From JBASEY01 sp049652745 (GTDB taxonomy: Bacteria; CSSED10-310): 24,079 nucleotides of DNA. The position numbers were made by a program, and so were the translations under genes. The notes under the pieces were generated by a model. That model ran no database searches. It saw only the letters and a list, made by a program, of their open reading frames with translations, and was not told where the DNA came from. The DNA lies in the NCBI GenBank assembly GCA_049652745.1, contig JBASEY010000010.1, positions 1 through 24,079 on the forward strand, written 5' to 3'. Shown here piece by piece: positions 1 through 7,348 of this stretch (position 1 is the stretch's first letter; every line of letters begins with the position of its first letter).

Positions 1-44
1 TTAGTATTGGCATATGATTCCCTAATCAGATAAAGTGAGGAGCT

Positions 45-353
45 ATGAAACAGCACAGACGAAAACACAGTGCAGAATTTAAGGCACGGGTAGCTCTGGA
101 GGCGGTCAGGGGGATCAAGACGATCAATGAGATAGCCCAGGAGTATGAGATTCATCCCATCCAGGTGAGTCAGTGGAAGAAGGAATTGTTGGATCGATTA
201 CCAGAAGTCTTTGATCGAAAAGGCGGCAAAAAGAATCAGGACCCGGAGCGAGAGCAGGAGCATCTGCATCAGAAGATTGGTCAGTTGACCATGGAGGTGG
301 ACTGGCTCAAAAAAAAATGCAAACAACTCAATCTGCCGATCGATCGAAGATGA
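45..353 (+). CDS. IS3-family transposase OrfA (HTH protein)
   Basis: This 102-aa protein has the IS3 OrfA pattern. An N-terminal helix-turn-helix of the HTH_Tnp_1 type (about residues 5-50, with the motifs KHSAEFKARVALEA and HPIQVSQWKKELL) binds the inverted repeats. A C-terminal leucine-zipper-like coiled coil follows (about 65-98). A GAGGAG ribosome site precedes the ATG. A run of nine A residues at 309-317 near the 3' end is a typical slippery site. A -1 shift there fuses OrfA to OrfB to make the active OrfAB transposase. Confidence 0.93.
   Translation: MKQHRRKHSAEFKARVALEAVRGIKTINEIAQEYEIHPIQVSQWKKELLDRLPEVFDRKGGKKNQDPEREQEHLHQKIGQLTMEVDWLKKKCKQLNLPIDRR
309..317 (+). promoter_or_regulatory. 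A9 slippery sequence for programmed -1 frameshift
   Basis: Nine consecutive A residues sit in the orfA/orfB overlap. The orfA frame reads AAA AAA AAA TGC, and slipping back one base continues into orfB. IS3-family elements commonly use A-rich heptamers of this kind to make the OrfAB transposase. No stimulatory hairpin was checked. Confidence 0.7.
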
Positions 354-1177
354 TCGAGAAAGGGATTGGGATAAGTGTGCGTCGACAATGTGAGCTATTG
401 CACGTGTCACGGTCGAGTGTATATGCGCCGAAAAAGGGAGAAACGGAGGAGACGATTCGGATTATGCATGTAATAGATCGGATTCATCTAGAGGACCCCA
501 GTGCCGGTGCCCGTCGGATGGTTTTATATCTTAAGCATGTTGGTTTTGGGCGGATCAATCGGAAACGGGTTCGACGGTTGATGAGAGTGATGGGGATTAC
601 CGCGCTCTATCCTCGGAAGCGAACGACGCGTCCTGGTGGTCCATCAGGTGTTTATCCTTATGCTTTAAAAGACGTGAAGATCGATCATTCGAACCAGGTA
701 TGGTGCGCCGATATCACGTATGTTCCCATGCATCGGGGATTCATGTATATGGTAGCGATCATGGATTGGTATTCCCGAAAAGTGTTGTCCTGGGCTCTAT
801 CCAATACGTTGGATACGCGGTTTTGTGTCTTAGCGTTGAAGAAAGCGATTCAGATAGCCGGCTGCGTTCCGACGATCGTCAATACGGATCAGGGAAGTCA
901 GTTCACGTCAGAGGACTGGATCACTCCGTTGAAACAAAAGGGCATTGTCATTAGCATGGATGGGCGTGGACGCTGGTTGGATAATGTCGTCGTCGAACGC
1001 TTCTGGCGAACGATTAAATATGAGGATATTTATTTGAAATCCTATGAAACCGGAAGGGAACTGGAAAAAGGCATAAGTGCATTCATTAATCGTTACAACA
1101 CGCTTCGTCCGCATCAATCACTCAATGGTAACACACCAGATCAGGTGTATCGGGAAATGACATGGCAAGCAGCTTGA
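317..1177 (+). CDS. IS3-family transposase OrfB (DDE integrase domain)
   Basis: This 286-aa frame lies -1 relative to orfA and overlaps it by 37 bases. It has an HTH_21-like segment near residues 45-90, then an rve integrase core. The acidic triad is visible as the D of VWCADITY, the D of NTDQGSQFT and the E of NVVVERFWRTIKYE, with the usual 35-residue gap between the last two. The C-terminal motif YNTLRPHQSLNGNTPDQVY is standard for the family. It is normally made as a fusion with OrfA by frameshifting at the A9 run, so the internal ATG at 317 may not be used alone. The gene looks intact. Confidence 0.94.
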   Translation: MQTTQSADRSKMIEKGIGISVRRQCELLHVSRSSVYAPKKGETEETIRIMHVIDRIHLEDPSAGARRMVLYLKHVGFGRINRKRVRRLMRVMGITALYPRKRTTRPGGPSGVYPYALKDVKIDHSNQVWCADITYVPMHRGFMYMVAIMDWYSRKVLSWALSNTLDTRFCVLALKKAIQIAGCVPTIVNTDQGSQFTSEDWITPLKQKGIVISMDGRGRWLDNVVVERFWRTIKYEDIYLKSYETGRELEKGISAFINRYNTLRPHQSLNGNTPDQVYREMTWQAA

Positions 1178-1274
1178 AAAAGAATATGAACCGAATCATA
1201 TACCATAACTTAATTCAACAATACCGTGGTTTGAAAATGGGGACCACTTCAGTTGTAAAAGAATCGGAGGCAAT

Positions 1275-2000
1275 ATGGGACAAAGCTATGAATTGAATAT
1301 GAAACCAAGATTCGTTATTTTTGTAATTATATTGCTTCTTATAGTAAGCATAATTTGTACAATCATATATATTTCAAATGCTTTATTTGCTCGGACTTCT
1401 CAAATGGAAGTCAACAGGGTGATTTTCATCCTAATATTATTTCTATCAGTTTTCATGGAAATCTATCTAATCAGATATTTAACTAAAGTATTATCTATGA
1501 AAATCATCATCGAAGAAGAAGGTTTTCGAATTGGAAAAGGTAAACTTCTAAAATGGTCAAGTATAGAAGAGGTCAAGATTATCATTGATGGAAAGCAAGT
1601 TCCTAGTTCTGGTATCCTGCGATATAAAGAGTCAGGGAAGACAAAAAAATTGAGAATTCCTTCTGGGATGGTGTCGTCAACAAACAATCCGGATCTATTA
1701 TATCGTTTGGTTGAAGAGATGCAGGGGAAAGGTCAAGGAGATACAATCAAAAAAATCAAGGAGGATTTTGAAGGACAGGCATTGACACATCGTATTCTAG
1801 CCATCTTTTATATTACCATTGCCGCTTTAATTGCTATAGGTCTGTTGATCGATTTTCAATCATTTGCAGCAATAAAAATATCGATTTTTTCGAAGGATAT
1901 AAATACTGAACTGTTGATTCTATGGATAATTCCTCTTCTTTTGCTGTTTTCTGGATATGAGTATTTAAAGTTTCGAAAAATAAAAAACAAATCACGTTAA
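1275..2000 (+). CDS. Membrane protein of unknown function, possible PH-like domain
   Basis: This is a 241-aa protein that I do not recognise. A GGAGG ribosome site sits 6 bases before the ATG. The layout is two N-terminal hydrophobic segments (about residues 12-34 and 46-68), a central soluble part (about 73-160) and two more membrane segments (about 171-193 and 212-230). The central part has alternating strand-like stretches (MKIIIEEEGFRIGKGKLLKW, SIEEVKIIIDG) resembling bacterial PH-like domains of small membrane proteins, which is a guess from pattern only. It starts just past the IS3 right end, so the element may supply or disrupt its promoter. The next genes are IS debris and do not help. 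Confidence 0.6.
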   Translation: MGQSYELNMKPRFVIFVIILLLIVSIICTIIYISNALFARTSQMEVNRVIFILILFLSVFMEIYLIRYLTKVLSMKIIIEEEGFRIGKGKLLKWSSIEEVKIIIDGKQVPSSGILRYKESGKTKKLRIPSGMVSSTNNPDLLYRLVEEMQGKGQGDTIKKIKEDFEGQALTHRILAIFYITIAALIAIGLLIDFQSFAAIKISIFSKDINTELLILWIIPLLLLFSGYEYLKFRKIKNKSR

Positions 2001-2030
2001 AAAATAAAATTGTGATATTGTGACCGTCCA

Positions 2031-2220
2031 TTGAGTTATCCCTTCTTGGGGGCATGTGGTCGGCCATTAAAATTTCCCCACTTTTTGGCCAATAAGATTC
2101 CCCACTTTGGAGGATGCCAAGGTGTAATCTCTGTGTCAAGGAGCTCTCAGGTGGTAGAGGTGGGCGGCATGCCGCCCCGGCCCGGTTTTTTCCAGCGGTC
2201 ATTCAGATTCCCCGGTTAGT
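2031..2220. mobile_element. Remnant end of an IS21-like element (repeated terminal motifs)
   Basis: Two near-identical direct repeats read GGCCATTAAAATTTCCCCAC and GGCCAATAAGATTCCCCAC, each followed by TTT (2062-2084 and 2087-2108). A third, weaker copy lies at 2197-2217 (GGTCATTCAGATTCCCC). Multiple short repeats near the termini are typical of IS21-family ends, where they bind the transposase. No istA or istB gene remains. The family assignment is from memory of such ends and is tentative; the repeats themselves are directly visible. The stretch can be read as a 62-codon frame but looks non-coding. Confidence 0.45.
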
Positions 2221-2278
2221 TGAAATTATTCTATTAATCGTCTGATCCATAGTGTTTTTCTTCTACTTTTTTAATTCA

Positions 2279-2476
2279 TCTTTGATGGAAAGGGTGTTTA
2301 AAGAGATTCGACGACGCACCCGAGTTGTCGGCATCTTTCCCAACCAGGATTTGTATATCCGATTGCTTACTTGCTGCCTTATTGAATACTCAGACGATTG
2401 GTTGACGAATCGATACCACATCCAGGAAGAGAGAATTCTCAGATTAAAAGAAAGCCTTGAAACTGTAGAGGCATGA
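2279..2476 (+). pseudogene. IS256-family (Mutator-like) transposase, C-terminal fragment
   Basis: About 65 codons are left, reading LMERVFKEIRRRTRVVGIFPNQDLYIRLL and onward. The motif ER-F-EIRRRTRVVG-FPN is the conserved C-terminal end of IS256-family transposases, where the E is the last residue of the DDE triad. The rest of the protein (about 330 residues) is absent upstream. The bases after the stop (GGGTGTCAAAGAGATTTTACGG, about 2469-2500) look like the right inverted repeat of such an element. This is a dead remnant. Confidence 0.8.
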
Positions 2477-2526
2477 GGGTGTCAAAGAGATTTTACGGAA
2501 AAATGTAATATCGTTTGTTATTCTGT

Positions 2527-3132
2527 TCACTGTGTCAATTTTGATTCGTTTTTTGAGGTTTGCCCGTCACCGAAAATGATGGTTACACCTTCTTTTGTTG
2601 TTTTCTCAAAGAGAATATCCCAATCGATTTTGTTATCCAGGCTGAATTCGAACATAAGGCCATTCAAATACTGCCAGTTATTACCCTGTTTTATACCAAC
2701 GTCACATTCTCCTTCTAGAATCAAGTTCAACTGATCTTGTTCACTAGCAACTGACAACAGTAGCGCTGTCAGCTTTTTTATAATTTGGGCGCGATTGGAT
2801 CCTAAAACCATAGACAATTCATCTTCTTTCTCAACTTGGTTGGAAGCTTTACCAGGCAAGTAAAGTTCCTGAACCTGGGATGTGCCTATCAGAATTTTTT
2901 CACCGGTTTTGGGAATTGCTAAAATTTTAAACTTACCTGATCTGAGTTTGACGTCGAACTCGTTATTGTTCCTGAATATCAAACTGACTTTAACGATTAC
3001 TTCTGCGCCATTGTCTTCAAGTGCAATAGATTTGATGTCTCCAATTTCAAAAGCATCTAGGCCGGGAATCTGTGCCATGGCTGGAAATACGAACGCCAGA
3101 ATAAACATCATTTTGGTAATAAAATTTAACAT
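2527..3132 (-). CDS. Secreted LEA14-like (water-stress/hypersensitive-response domain) protein
   Basis: This is a 201-aa protein with a cleavable signal peptide (residues 1 to about 20, hydrophobic core MMFILAFVFPAMA then Q), so it is probably periplasmic or exported. No lipobox is visible. After the signal come FEIGDIKSIALEDNGAEVIVKVSL and FRNNNEFDVKLRSGKFKIL, the strand pattern of a LEA type-2/WHy domain. These are small beta-sandwich proteins often found as bacterial outer-membrane or periplasmic proteins of unclear role. An AAAGGGG ribosome site precedes the ATG. It is transcribed alone; the neighbours are IS debris on one side and the TOPRIM gene on the other. The family call rests on pattern and is moderate. 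Confidence 0.6.
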   Translation of the reverse strand: MLNFITKMMFILAFVFPAMAQIPGLDAFEIGDIKSIALEDNGAEVIVKVSLIFRNNNEFDVKLRSGKFKILAIPKTGEKILIGTSQVQELYLPGKASNQVEKEDELSMVLGSNRAQIIKKLTALLLSVASEQDQLNLILEGECDVGIKQGNNWQYLNGLMFEFSLDNKIDWDILFEKTTKEGVTIIFGDGQTSKNESKLTQ

Positions 3133-3348
3133 TCTACCCCTTTCTTCTCGTGTGTCGCTGTGTCAAAATAATCTTCTCAGATTAACAAAATCAATATTAT
3201 AACTGATTCCCCTCTATGTCAATATGAGTAAGGCATCTAACCTAAACAAATTATTTTAGTAAATTTTGAATGCAGGATTGAGAGAGACATATTTATCCAG
3301 ACATTCCAGCTTTCGCCCAAATCGAGCTTATCTTGAAACCCAGATATT

Positions 3349-3981
3349 TCAGGAACGTGCAAAGGCTTGCGCTATGATCCGCCGAAGACAGGCAATAGCT
3401 CGTCTTAGGCTTTCAGCATGCTTTCCGGCGACTTCCGGTCGCCAAAAATCCTGGACATATTCGACCATTCTTGAAACGTAAGCAGGCCCTTCCGATCTGC
3501 CGCTGCCTTGCCGCGGTACCATGTCCTTCCGGATGGCCTTTCGCCGGGAACGGCTTGCGAGATAGATCAGTTTTTCTTTAGGATTTTTCAGTTTTTCAGG
3601 ATCTTTAGGGACAATAGCAATGCTGATGCCAAGAAAAGAGGCCAGAGTATCCGCATCCGCCATCAACCATGACTCGACTTCTCGCACTGCCACACGAAAA
3701 CAGAGATATCGGGAGGGGTTAGGTACCGAATGCATACAGAATGGTGGAGGACATTCTGCATCATTGTCAAGGTCGATCAGAACCAGCCATGGCCAGATTT
3801 TAGCCGCATTGTTAAAACCTTGAATTTTTTGCTGAAGAAAGTTTTTACCTTTTTTCCCGTAAATTGTGCCCGGTTTACCGCCCGCTTCGATGATGAGTTT
3901 TTGAGCTACTGCGTCATCTATAATTCCCTCCACCGCCGCATGGATAACCAAGGATCCGTCGTCCATATCAGAAATCCGCAA
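3349..3981 (-). CDS. TOPRIM-like protein, DUF4276-type, partner of the ATPase
   Basis: This 210-aa protein is made from a start that overlaps the 3' end of the ATPase gene by 14 bases, so the two are probably translationally coupled. TOPRIM-type acidic positions are visible: E18 in VEGIIDDAV, D70-L-D72-N-D74 in LIDLDNDAE, and E101/E103 in VREVESWLMAD. The REVESWL(M/L)AD motif is typical of DUF4276-like proteins. Their role is thought to be metal-dependent nuclease or related chemistry. Paired with an ABC-type ATPase it resembles the OLD/PARIS style of defence module. PARIS itself uses a DUF4435 partner, so this is a relative at best. The C-terminal part is basic and helical. Confidence 0.75.
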   Translation of the reverse strand: MRISDMDDGSLVIHAAVEGIIDDAVAQKLIIEAGGKPGTIYGKKGKNFLQQKIQGFNNAAKIWPWLVLIDLDNDAECPPPFCMHSVPNPSRYLCFRVAVREVESWLMADADTLASFLGISIAIVPKDPEKLKNPKEKLIYLASRSRRKAIRKDMVPRQGSGRSEGPAYVSRMVEYVQDFWRPEVAGKHAESLRRAIACLRRIIAQAFARS

Positions 3982-5119
3982 AAAGCGTTAATTGTGACGA
4001 TTGCTCAGGCCGTGTTTTGGGAATTACGATATCAGCAAGAGAAAGCCCGTTTTGAAGAAGGGTTTTTATGTCCTCAAACCTGGAGGCCGCGGTTACCGTA
4101 GTGCCTTCCTTATCGGGAATGAAAAGCAGCGTTTCATCTAGACCGATACCTGAGTCTTCAAGCAGGTCAGGAGAATGGGTACTAATGAGAATTTGTCTTG
4201 CCGTACGGCGCTGAATACGGGCAAACATTTGTGGCAACATCCGGACAATTTCAGGATGAAGAGAAAGCTCGGGTTCTTCAAGAAGCAGCGGACCGCTTCC
4301 CTCTAATAGCGCCCATAGAAGACCCATAAGCCGCAAGGTACCATCTGAGAGTTGTTCCTCAGTCTGCCATGCCCCCTGTGGCCGCCAATGCTGGAATTTG
4401 CCCCGCAAATGCGGCGTACCACGATTATCACGTTCAAGCCCAATCTCTTGCAGATGAGGAACCGCAACACGAAGAACGTTCTTTATTCGACGTAATCGCG
4501 CGCTACGAGTCTTTTCAGGTGTTTTTGCGATCTGCTCCAGGAAATCGCCGCCAAACGGGTCATCAGATCGGCCAATAGAGCGATCCGGCTCCCTCACAAG
4601 CTGAGGGACAATATGGAGATAATGAATAGAAGAAAAAAATGTTGTCAAATCACGAAAGGGACGATTCACATTTACCTGCTCAAGATGGGTCTGTGACAAT
4701 CTGGCTTCATCGTCACGGTCTTCATTAGAAGGACGGTTTAAAAGGACTTTGCTGTTGCAGGTCACGCGTTCCTCTCGAATGATAGGACGTCGCTGTTTGT
4801 TTTGGTTGAATGTGATCTCATATTCCCATTTTGAAGCATCATCCGGGCTCATTAGTTCAACAAGTAACCCGACATCTGAATTGCGTCGAGCAGCCAGACA
4901 ACGAAGGGTTATAAGACCACCGCGGCGCTCGATGGATTTCTGAAACCCGCCACCAGGTGAAGCGAGATCTCTAAGGAACCGGAACGCATCCAAAAAATTC
5001 GATTTTCCAGAAGCATTCGGCCCCACCAAAAACGTTCGATCCTGAATGGCTACATCTGCATTGACGAAATTTTTCCAATTCCTGAGAACTAAACGATTAA
5101 GTATCAAATTCCTGCTCAT
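3968..5119 (-). CDS. AAA_21-type ATPase (ABC-like, COG4637 style), defence-type
   Basis: This is a 383-aa soluble ATPase of the SMC/RecF/OLD class without a long coiled coil. The motifs are Walker A GPNASGKS (33-40), a signature-like QLSDGTLRLMGLLWALLEGS, Walker B LLLEEPELSLHP and the H-loop STHSPDLLED. It probably binds and hydrolyses ATP as a dimer and gates or holds the TOPRIM-like protein encoded downstream with a 14-base overlap. ATPase plus TOPRIM pairs are known in anti-phage modules (OLD/Gabija-like, PARIS). That it acts against phage is inferred from family and island context. A strong promoter lies directly upstream. Confidence 0.88.
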   Translation of the reverse strand: MSRNLILNRLVLRNWKNFVNADVAIQDRTFLVGPNASGKSNFLDAFRFLRDLASPGGGFQKSIERRGGLITLRCLAARRNSDVGLLVELMSPDDASKWEYEITFNQNKQRRPIIREERVTCNSKVLLNRPSNEDRDDEARLSQTHLEQVNVNRPFRDLTTFFSSIHYLHIVPQLVREPDRSIGRSDDPFGGDFLEQIAKTPEKTRSARLRRIKNVLRVAVPHLQEIGLERDNRGTPHLRGKFQHWRPQGAWQTEEQLSDGTLRLMGLLWALLEGSGPLLLEEPELSLHPEIVRMLPQMFARIQRRTARQILISTHSPDLLEDSGIGLDETLLFIPDKEGTTVTAASRFEDIKTLLQNGLSLADIVIPKTRPEQSSQLTLFADF

Positions 5120-5121
5120 GG

Positions 5122-5157
5122 CGTTCCTATTATATATATTTCACGCATGCTTGTCAT
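5122..5157 (-). promoter_or_regulatory. Sigma70 promoter for the ATPase/TOPRIM pair
   Basis: On the minus strand the -35 box is ATGACA (5157-5152). A 17-base spacer follows, then a perfect -10 box TATAAT (5134-5129). The expected start point near 5122 leaves only about 3 bases before the ATG at 5119, so the message would be nearly leaderless. Box match and spacing are seen directly; activity is inferred. Confidence 0.55.
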
Positions 5158-5169
5158 TACTCTCTTTAT

Positions 5170-5187
5170 TACCCTCTTTTAAGGGTA
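5170..5187. promoter_or_regulatory. Inverted repeat TACCCT-N6-AGGGTA upstream of the promoter
   Basis: Perfect 6-base arms flank a 6-base spacer just upstream of the -35 box of the ATPase/TOPRIM promoter. This is a plausible operator or activator site for a dimeric regulator. The size is modest and it could arise by chance. Confidence 0.35.
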
Positions 5188-5471
5188 TCACTTCTTTTAT
5201 CTCTGGAGCTGAATCTTTCATGTTTTATTCTGAATTCACACTATTACTACGAGCCACGAAAATCGAAAGAATTTTACGAAGCATGCTTCGAATTGAAGCA
5301 TGGGTATAAAGCATTTTTTTTGGAGATTGATCAGGTGTTTTCAAGAGTTTGCGAAGGGAATTGGGCTCATAAATCGGGTTTTTACATTTGCATCGGGTCA
5401 TTTTCAGCATCCACGCAATTTTGGAAACCTTTTTCATTTATTCCGATTCTACTTTAATTTGAGTGATTACA
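5188..5471. other. Non-coding gap between the ATPase gene and the AbiEi-like gene
   Basis: I see no convincing gene here. A 70-codon open frame on the minus strand (5225-5437) has no recognisable motif and an unlikely composition. A palindromic GAAGCATGCTTC lies at about 5278-5289, followed by a further TTGAAGCATG. No transposon ends were recognised. Confidence 0.4.
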
Positions 5472-6277
5472 TCACATCCTTTCATCGATGATATAAGACA
5501 TCACCTGATCCGCAGTTTCCCTGTCGCGTTTATCGCCTATCATCAGTTCCAGATACGTTTGAATAGGAGATGCCCATAGAATTCCTTCTGACTCGAAAGG
5601 ATCGAAATAAACCGGCTCTTCAGATGTTTCGATCAATTCTATATTCGGAAACCTGTCGGTTCTATCAGCCGGAATATGCTCTAAAAAAGATGAAATCTGT
5701 GGACAGTAAAAAGAAATCATATCACCTCGCTGCATGACCGCATACTTTGAAACCGAGGATAATCCGGTCACGATCAAGGGTATTCCTGCTTGGCACACTT
5801 TCATGAAAAGGTTATTGAGTATACTGGCAGGATTACCATTAACCTTTAATTGAATCCGATCTGTGACCTTCGGTTTTATATAATTATCCGTTAGTTTTTC
5901 CATAAGTTTTTTCGGTTGTAAAAGGCGGATCAAATCCGTTCTATCGATGATCAAATCATCCTCCAGAGTCTTTAATGATTTCGACACTGTTGCAAGACTC
6001 ATGGGTGTTTTGTTCCAAAGGTTTACCAACAGATTGCGTTTGTTGATTTCATCACGGAGCTTCTGAACACTGTCAAACTCGTTCAGTGATAAAAACATCC
6101 TACTTACCATGGAGCTGTTTCTACGATAGATATTCTTGATCGGGGCATTAGATGGAAATCGATTCTTCTGACCACTCCGGAATATCAGTAACCTATCCGG
6201 CACGATGACAAGCCCATTCCCGCTCAAGTCCATTCCGCTGATTTAAGTTGCTCGATGATTTTCTCTTTTGTGGTCAT
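5472..6277 (-). pseudogene. AbiEi-like antitoxin/regulator, internally deleted
   Basis: The long frame starts at ATG 6233 (253 aa) and contains a winged-helix segment (KTPMSLATVSKSLKTLEDDLII) followed by LLQPKKLMEKL. It ends with WASPIQTYLELMIGDKRDRETADQV, the C-terminal signature of AbiEi-family regulators. There is no ribosome site at 6233. A well-placed AGGA precedes ATG 6277, which opens MTTKEKIIEQLKSAEWT and stops at 6224 in another frame. The intact family normally has an extra N-terminal domain (roughly 80-100 residues) before a DLSGN motif, and here DLSGNG sits directly at the junction. I therefore infer a deletion that fused the true start out of frame. No AbiEii toxin gene lies next to it. 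Confidence 0.62.
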
Positions 6278-6373
6278 TTTCCTAAAATCCCCTGTTTTCC
6301 TGATCAAGAAAACAGCATGATTCAGGAAAATGTTAAGCGCTATTCTTAGCGCTAAGGTGCATTTCGATCACAC

Positions 6374-6867
6374 GAAACTCTATTATAGTCTTCCTTGTAA
6401 CCAAGGGGCTTTTACCTTATCGTGGCCTGGGCTCCGGCAGCAGACGGGCGATCGGTGCCTGGCCGCGGATTGATTTTGTTGAAGATCCTGATGGCTGCCT
6501 TTTTACCGCAACAGTACATCGAACTCCAGCTGACAAACTAAATGTGACGCCTGATTCACCAACCATGTCGGTAAAGAATCGAGAAAGCGTCGGGAAAGAG
6601 CCCGGAAAGTGTCGGGAAAACACCATAAAACCGTCGGTAAAGCGTAAGAAAAGTGTCGGGAAAACATCTAGAATAATCCTGGACACCTGCCAAAAGAACA
6701 AAGATATCACCATTCCGGAAATAGCCGCTTTGGCCGGTGTGACCGAACGATCGATAGAACGGAATATCCAAAAACTCCAAGCGGGTGGACTGTTGCAGCG
6801 TGTAGGCGGGAGAAAAGAAGGATATTGGAAAGTGCTGGATGAGGCTCTAGAACTGCTCGACAAGTGA
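6374..6867 (+). pseudogene. 3' fragment copy of the AlbA_2/ATP-binding protein gene
   Basis: From about 6374 the DNA is closely similar to 8345 onward, at a constant offset of 1971 bases. It encodes the end of the GHKL-like part (LPYRGLGSGSRRAIGAWPRIDF), the SVGK-rich linker and the C-terminal winged helix (ITIPEIAALAGVTERSIERN), ending ELLDK. The frame is open to the shared stop. An internal ATG at 6544 could start a 107-aa linker plus winged-helix protein, but without a clear ribosome site. It is either the relic of a second full gene or a partial duplication. Confidence 0.82.
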
Positions 6868-6955
6868 TTGAAATCTGTTTTTAACCATCAAAAACATGGT
6901 TTTTCAATTATCATGAATAACAAAAAACCGATATTGAAAATTTTTATCCGGATAA
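6374..6955 (+). repeat. Long direct repeat, copy 1 (copy 2 at 8345-8926)
   Basis: The two copies are about 582 bases long and highly similar. They cover the 3' end of the gene and about 88 bases after its stop, including TCAATTATCA-GAATAACAAAAAA and GATATTGAAAATTTTTATCC. Similarity fades at GGATAA on the right and near CTATNATAGTC on the left. Recombination between the copies would remove 1971 bases. Confidence 0.85.
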
Positions 6956-7105
6956 TTCTGAGATGATGATAAAAAACACTGTCACTGCAAAAGGATTGAT
7001 TTTAAAAGCGCTTTACAGCAATAGTCAATAATTGTAAATTATGTATTTGATATGAGGTGTGTTAGGATAATCGTTGCCTTAAGACCGGAAGGGTGTGTTT
7101 AACGG

Positions 7106-7348
7106 ATGAACCCCCAGATGATGCTAATGAAAATCAAAGATTTGTCTTCCTATTTGAAAATGCCTAAATTATTGTTTAATAAGCGTGCTCGGAAAGGAAA
7201 ACGCGACGGGTCACACATTGTCTATCGACTTGGGCTCAAACATGTACAGAAAGCTTGTAAAAAGAATCGTTTCATAGGTTTTGCTCATGGAGTCGTCGGC
7301 AAGTGGCAGGAATGTGAATATTCGTTTTTTGGAGGAACGTTGCTTTGA
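7106..7348 (+). pseudogene. Possible degenerate excisionase-type HTH (HTH_17-like) reading frame
   Basis: This is an 80-codon frame. Residues 8-42 (MKIKDLSSYLKMPKLLFNKRARKG, then HIVYRLGLKHVQK) resemble a worn MerR/excisionase-type helix-turn-helix. The expected arrangement is 'I-ELA-YLKI-K-TLYKLARKGKIPG-K-GRHWRF'. The rest matches nothing I know. Its TGA overlaps the TTG start of the next gene (TTGA at 7345-7348), so it may be translated and coupled to it. It could also be a chance frame. Confidence 0.3.

Larger units (their letters stand above)
8..1205 (+). mobile_element. IS3-family insertion sequence, apparently complete
   Basis: The element carries overlapping orfA and orfB in the usual IS3 arrangement. 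Its ends are inverted repeats: TGGCATATGATTC at 8-20, and the reverse complement of TGGTATATGATTC at 1193-1205, with one mismatch in 13. The left end lies 7 bases from the window edge, so the target duplication cannot be judged well and no clear 3-4 bp duplication is visible. Both transposase frames are open and the catalytic residues are present, so the copy may be active. The exact boundaries are inferred from the inverted repeats only. Confidence 0.8.

Noticed and set aside
2031..2219. 62-codon plus-strand frame over the IS21-like repeats
   Set aside because: The stretch consists of repeated terminal motifs and GC-rich palindrome (GGCATGCC); no protein-like pattern.
5225..5437. 70-codon open frame on the minus strand in the gap before the ATPase gene
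   Set aside because: No ribosome site, no recognisable motif and a composition unlike the neighbours; probably chance.
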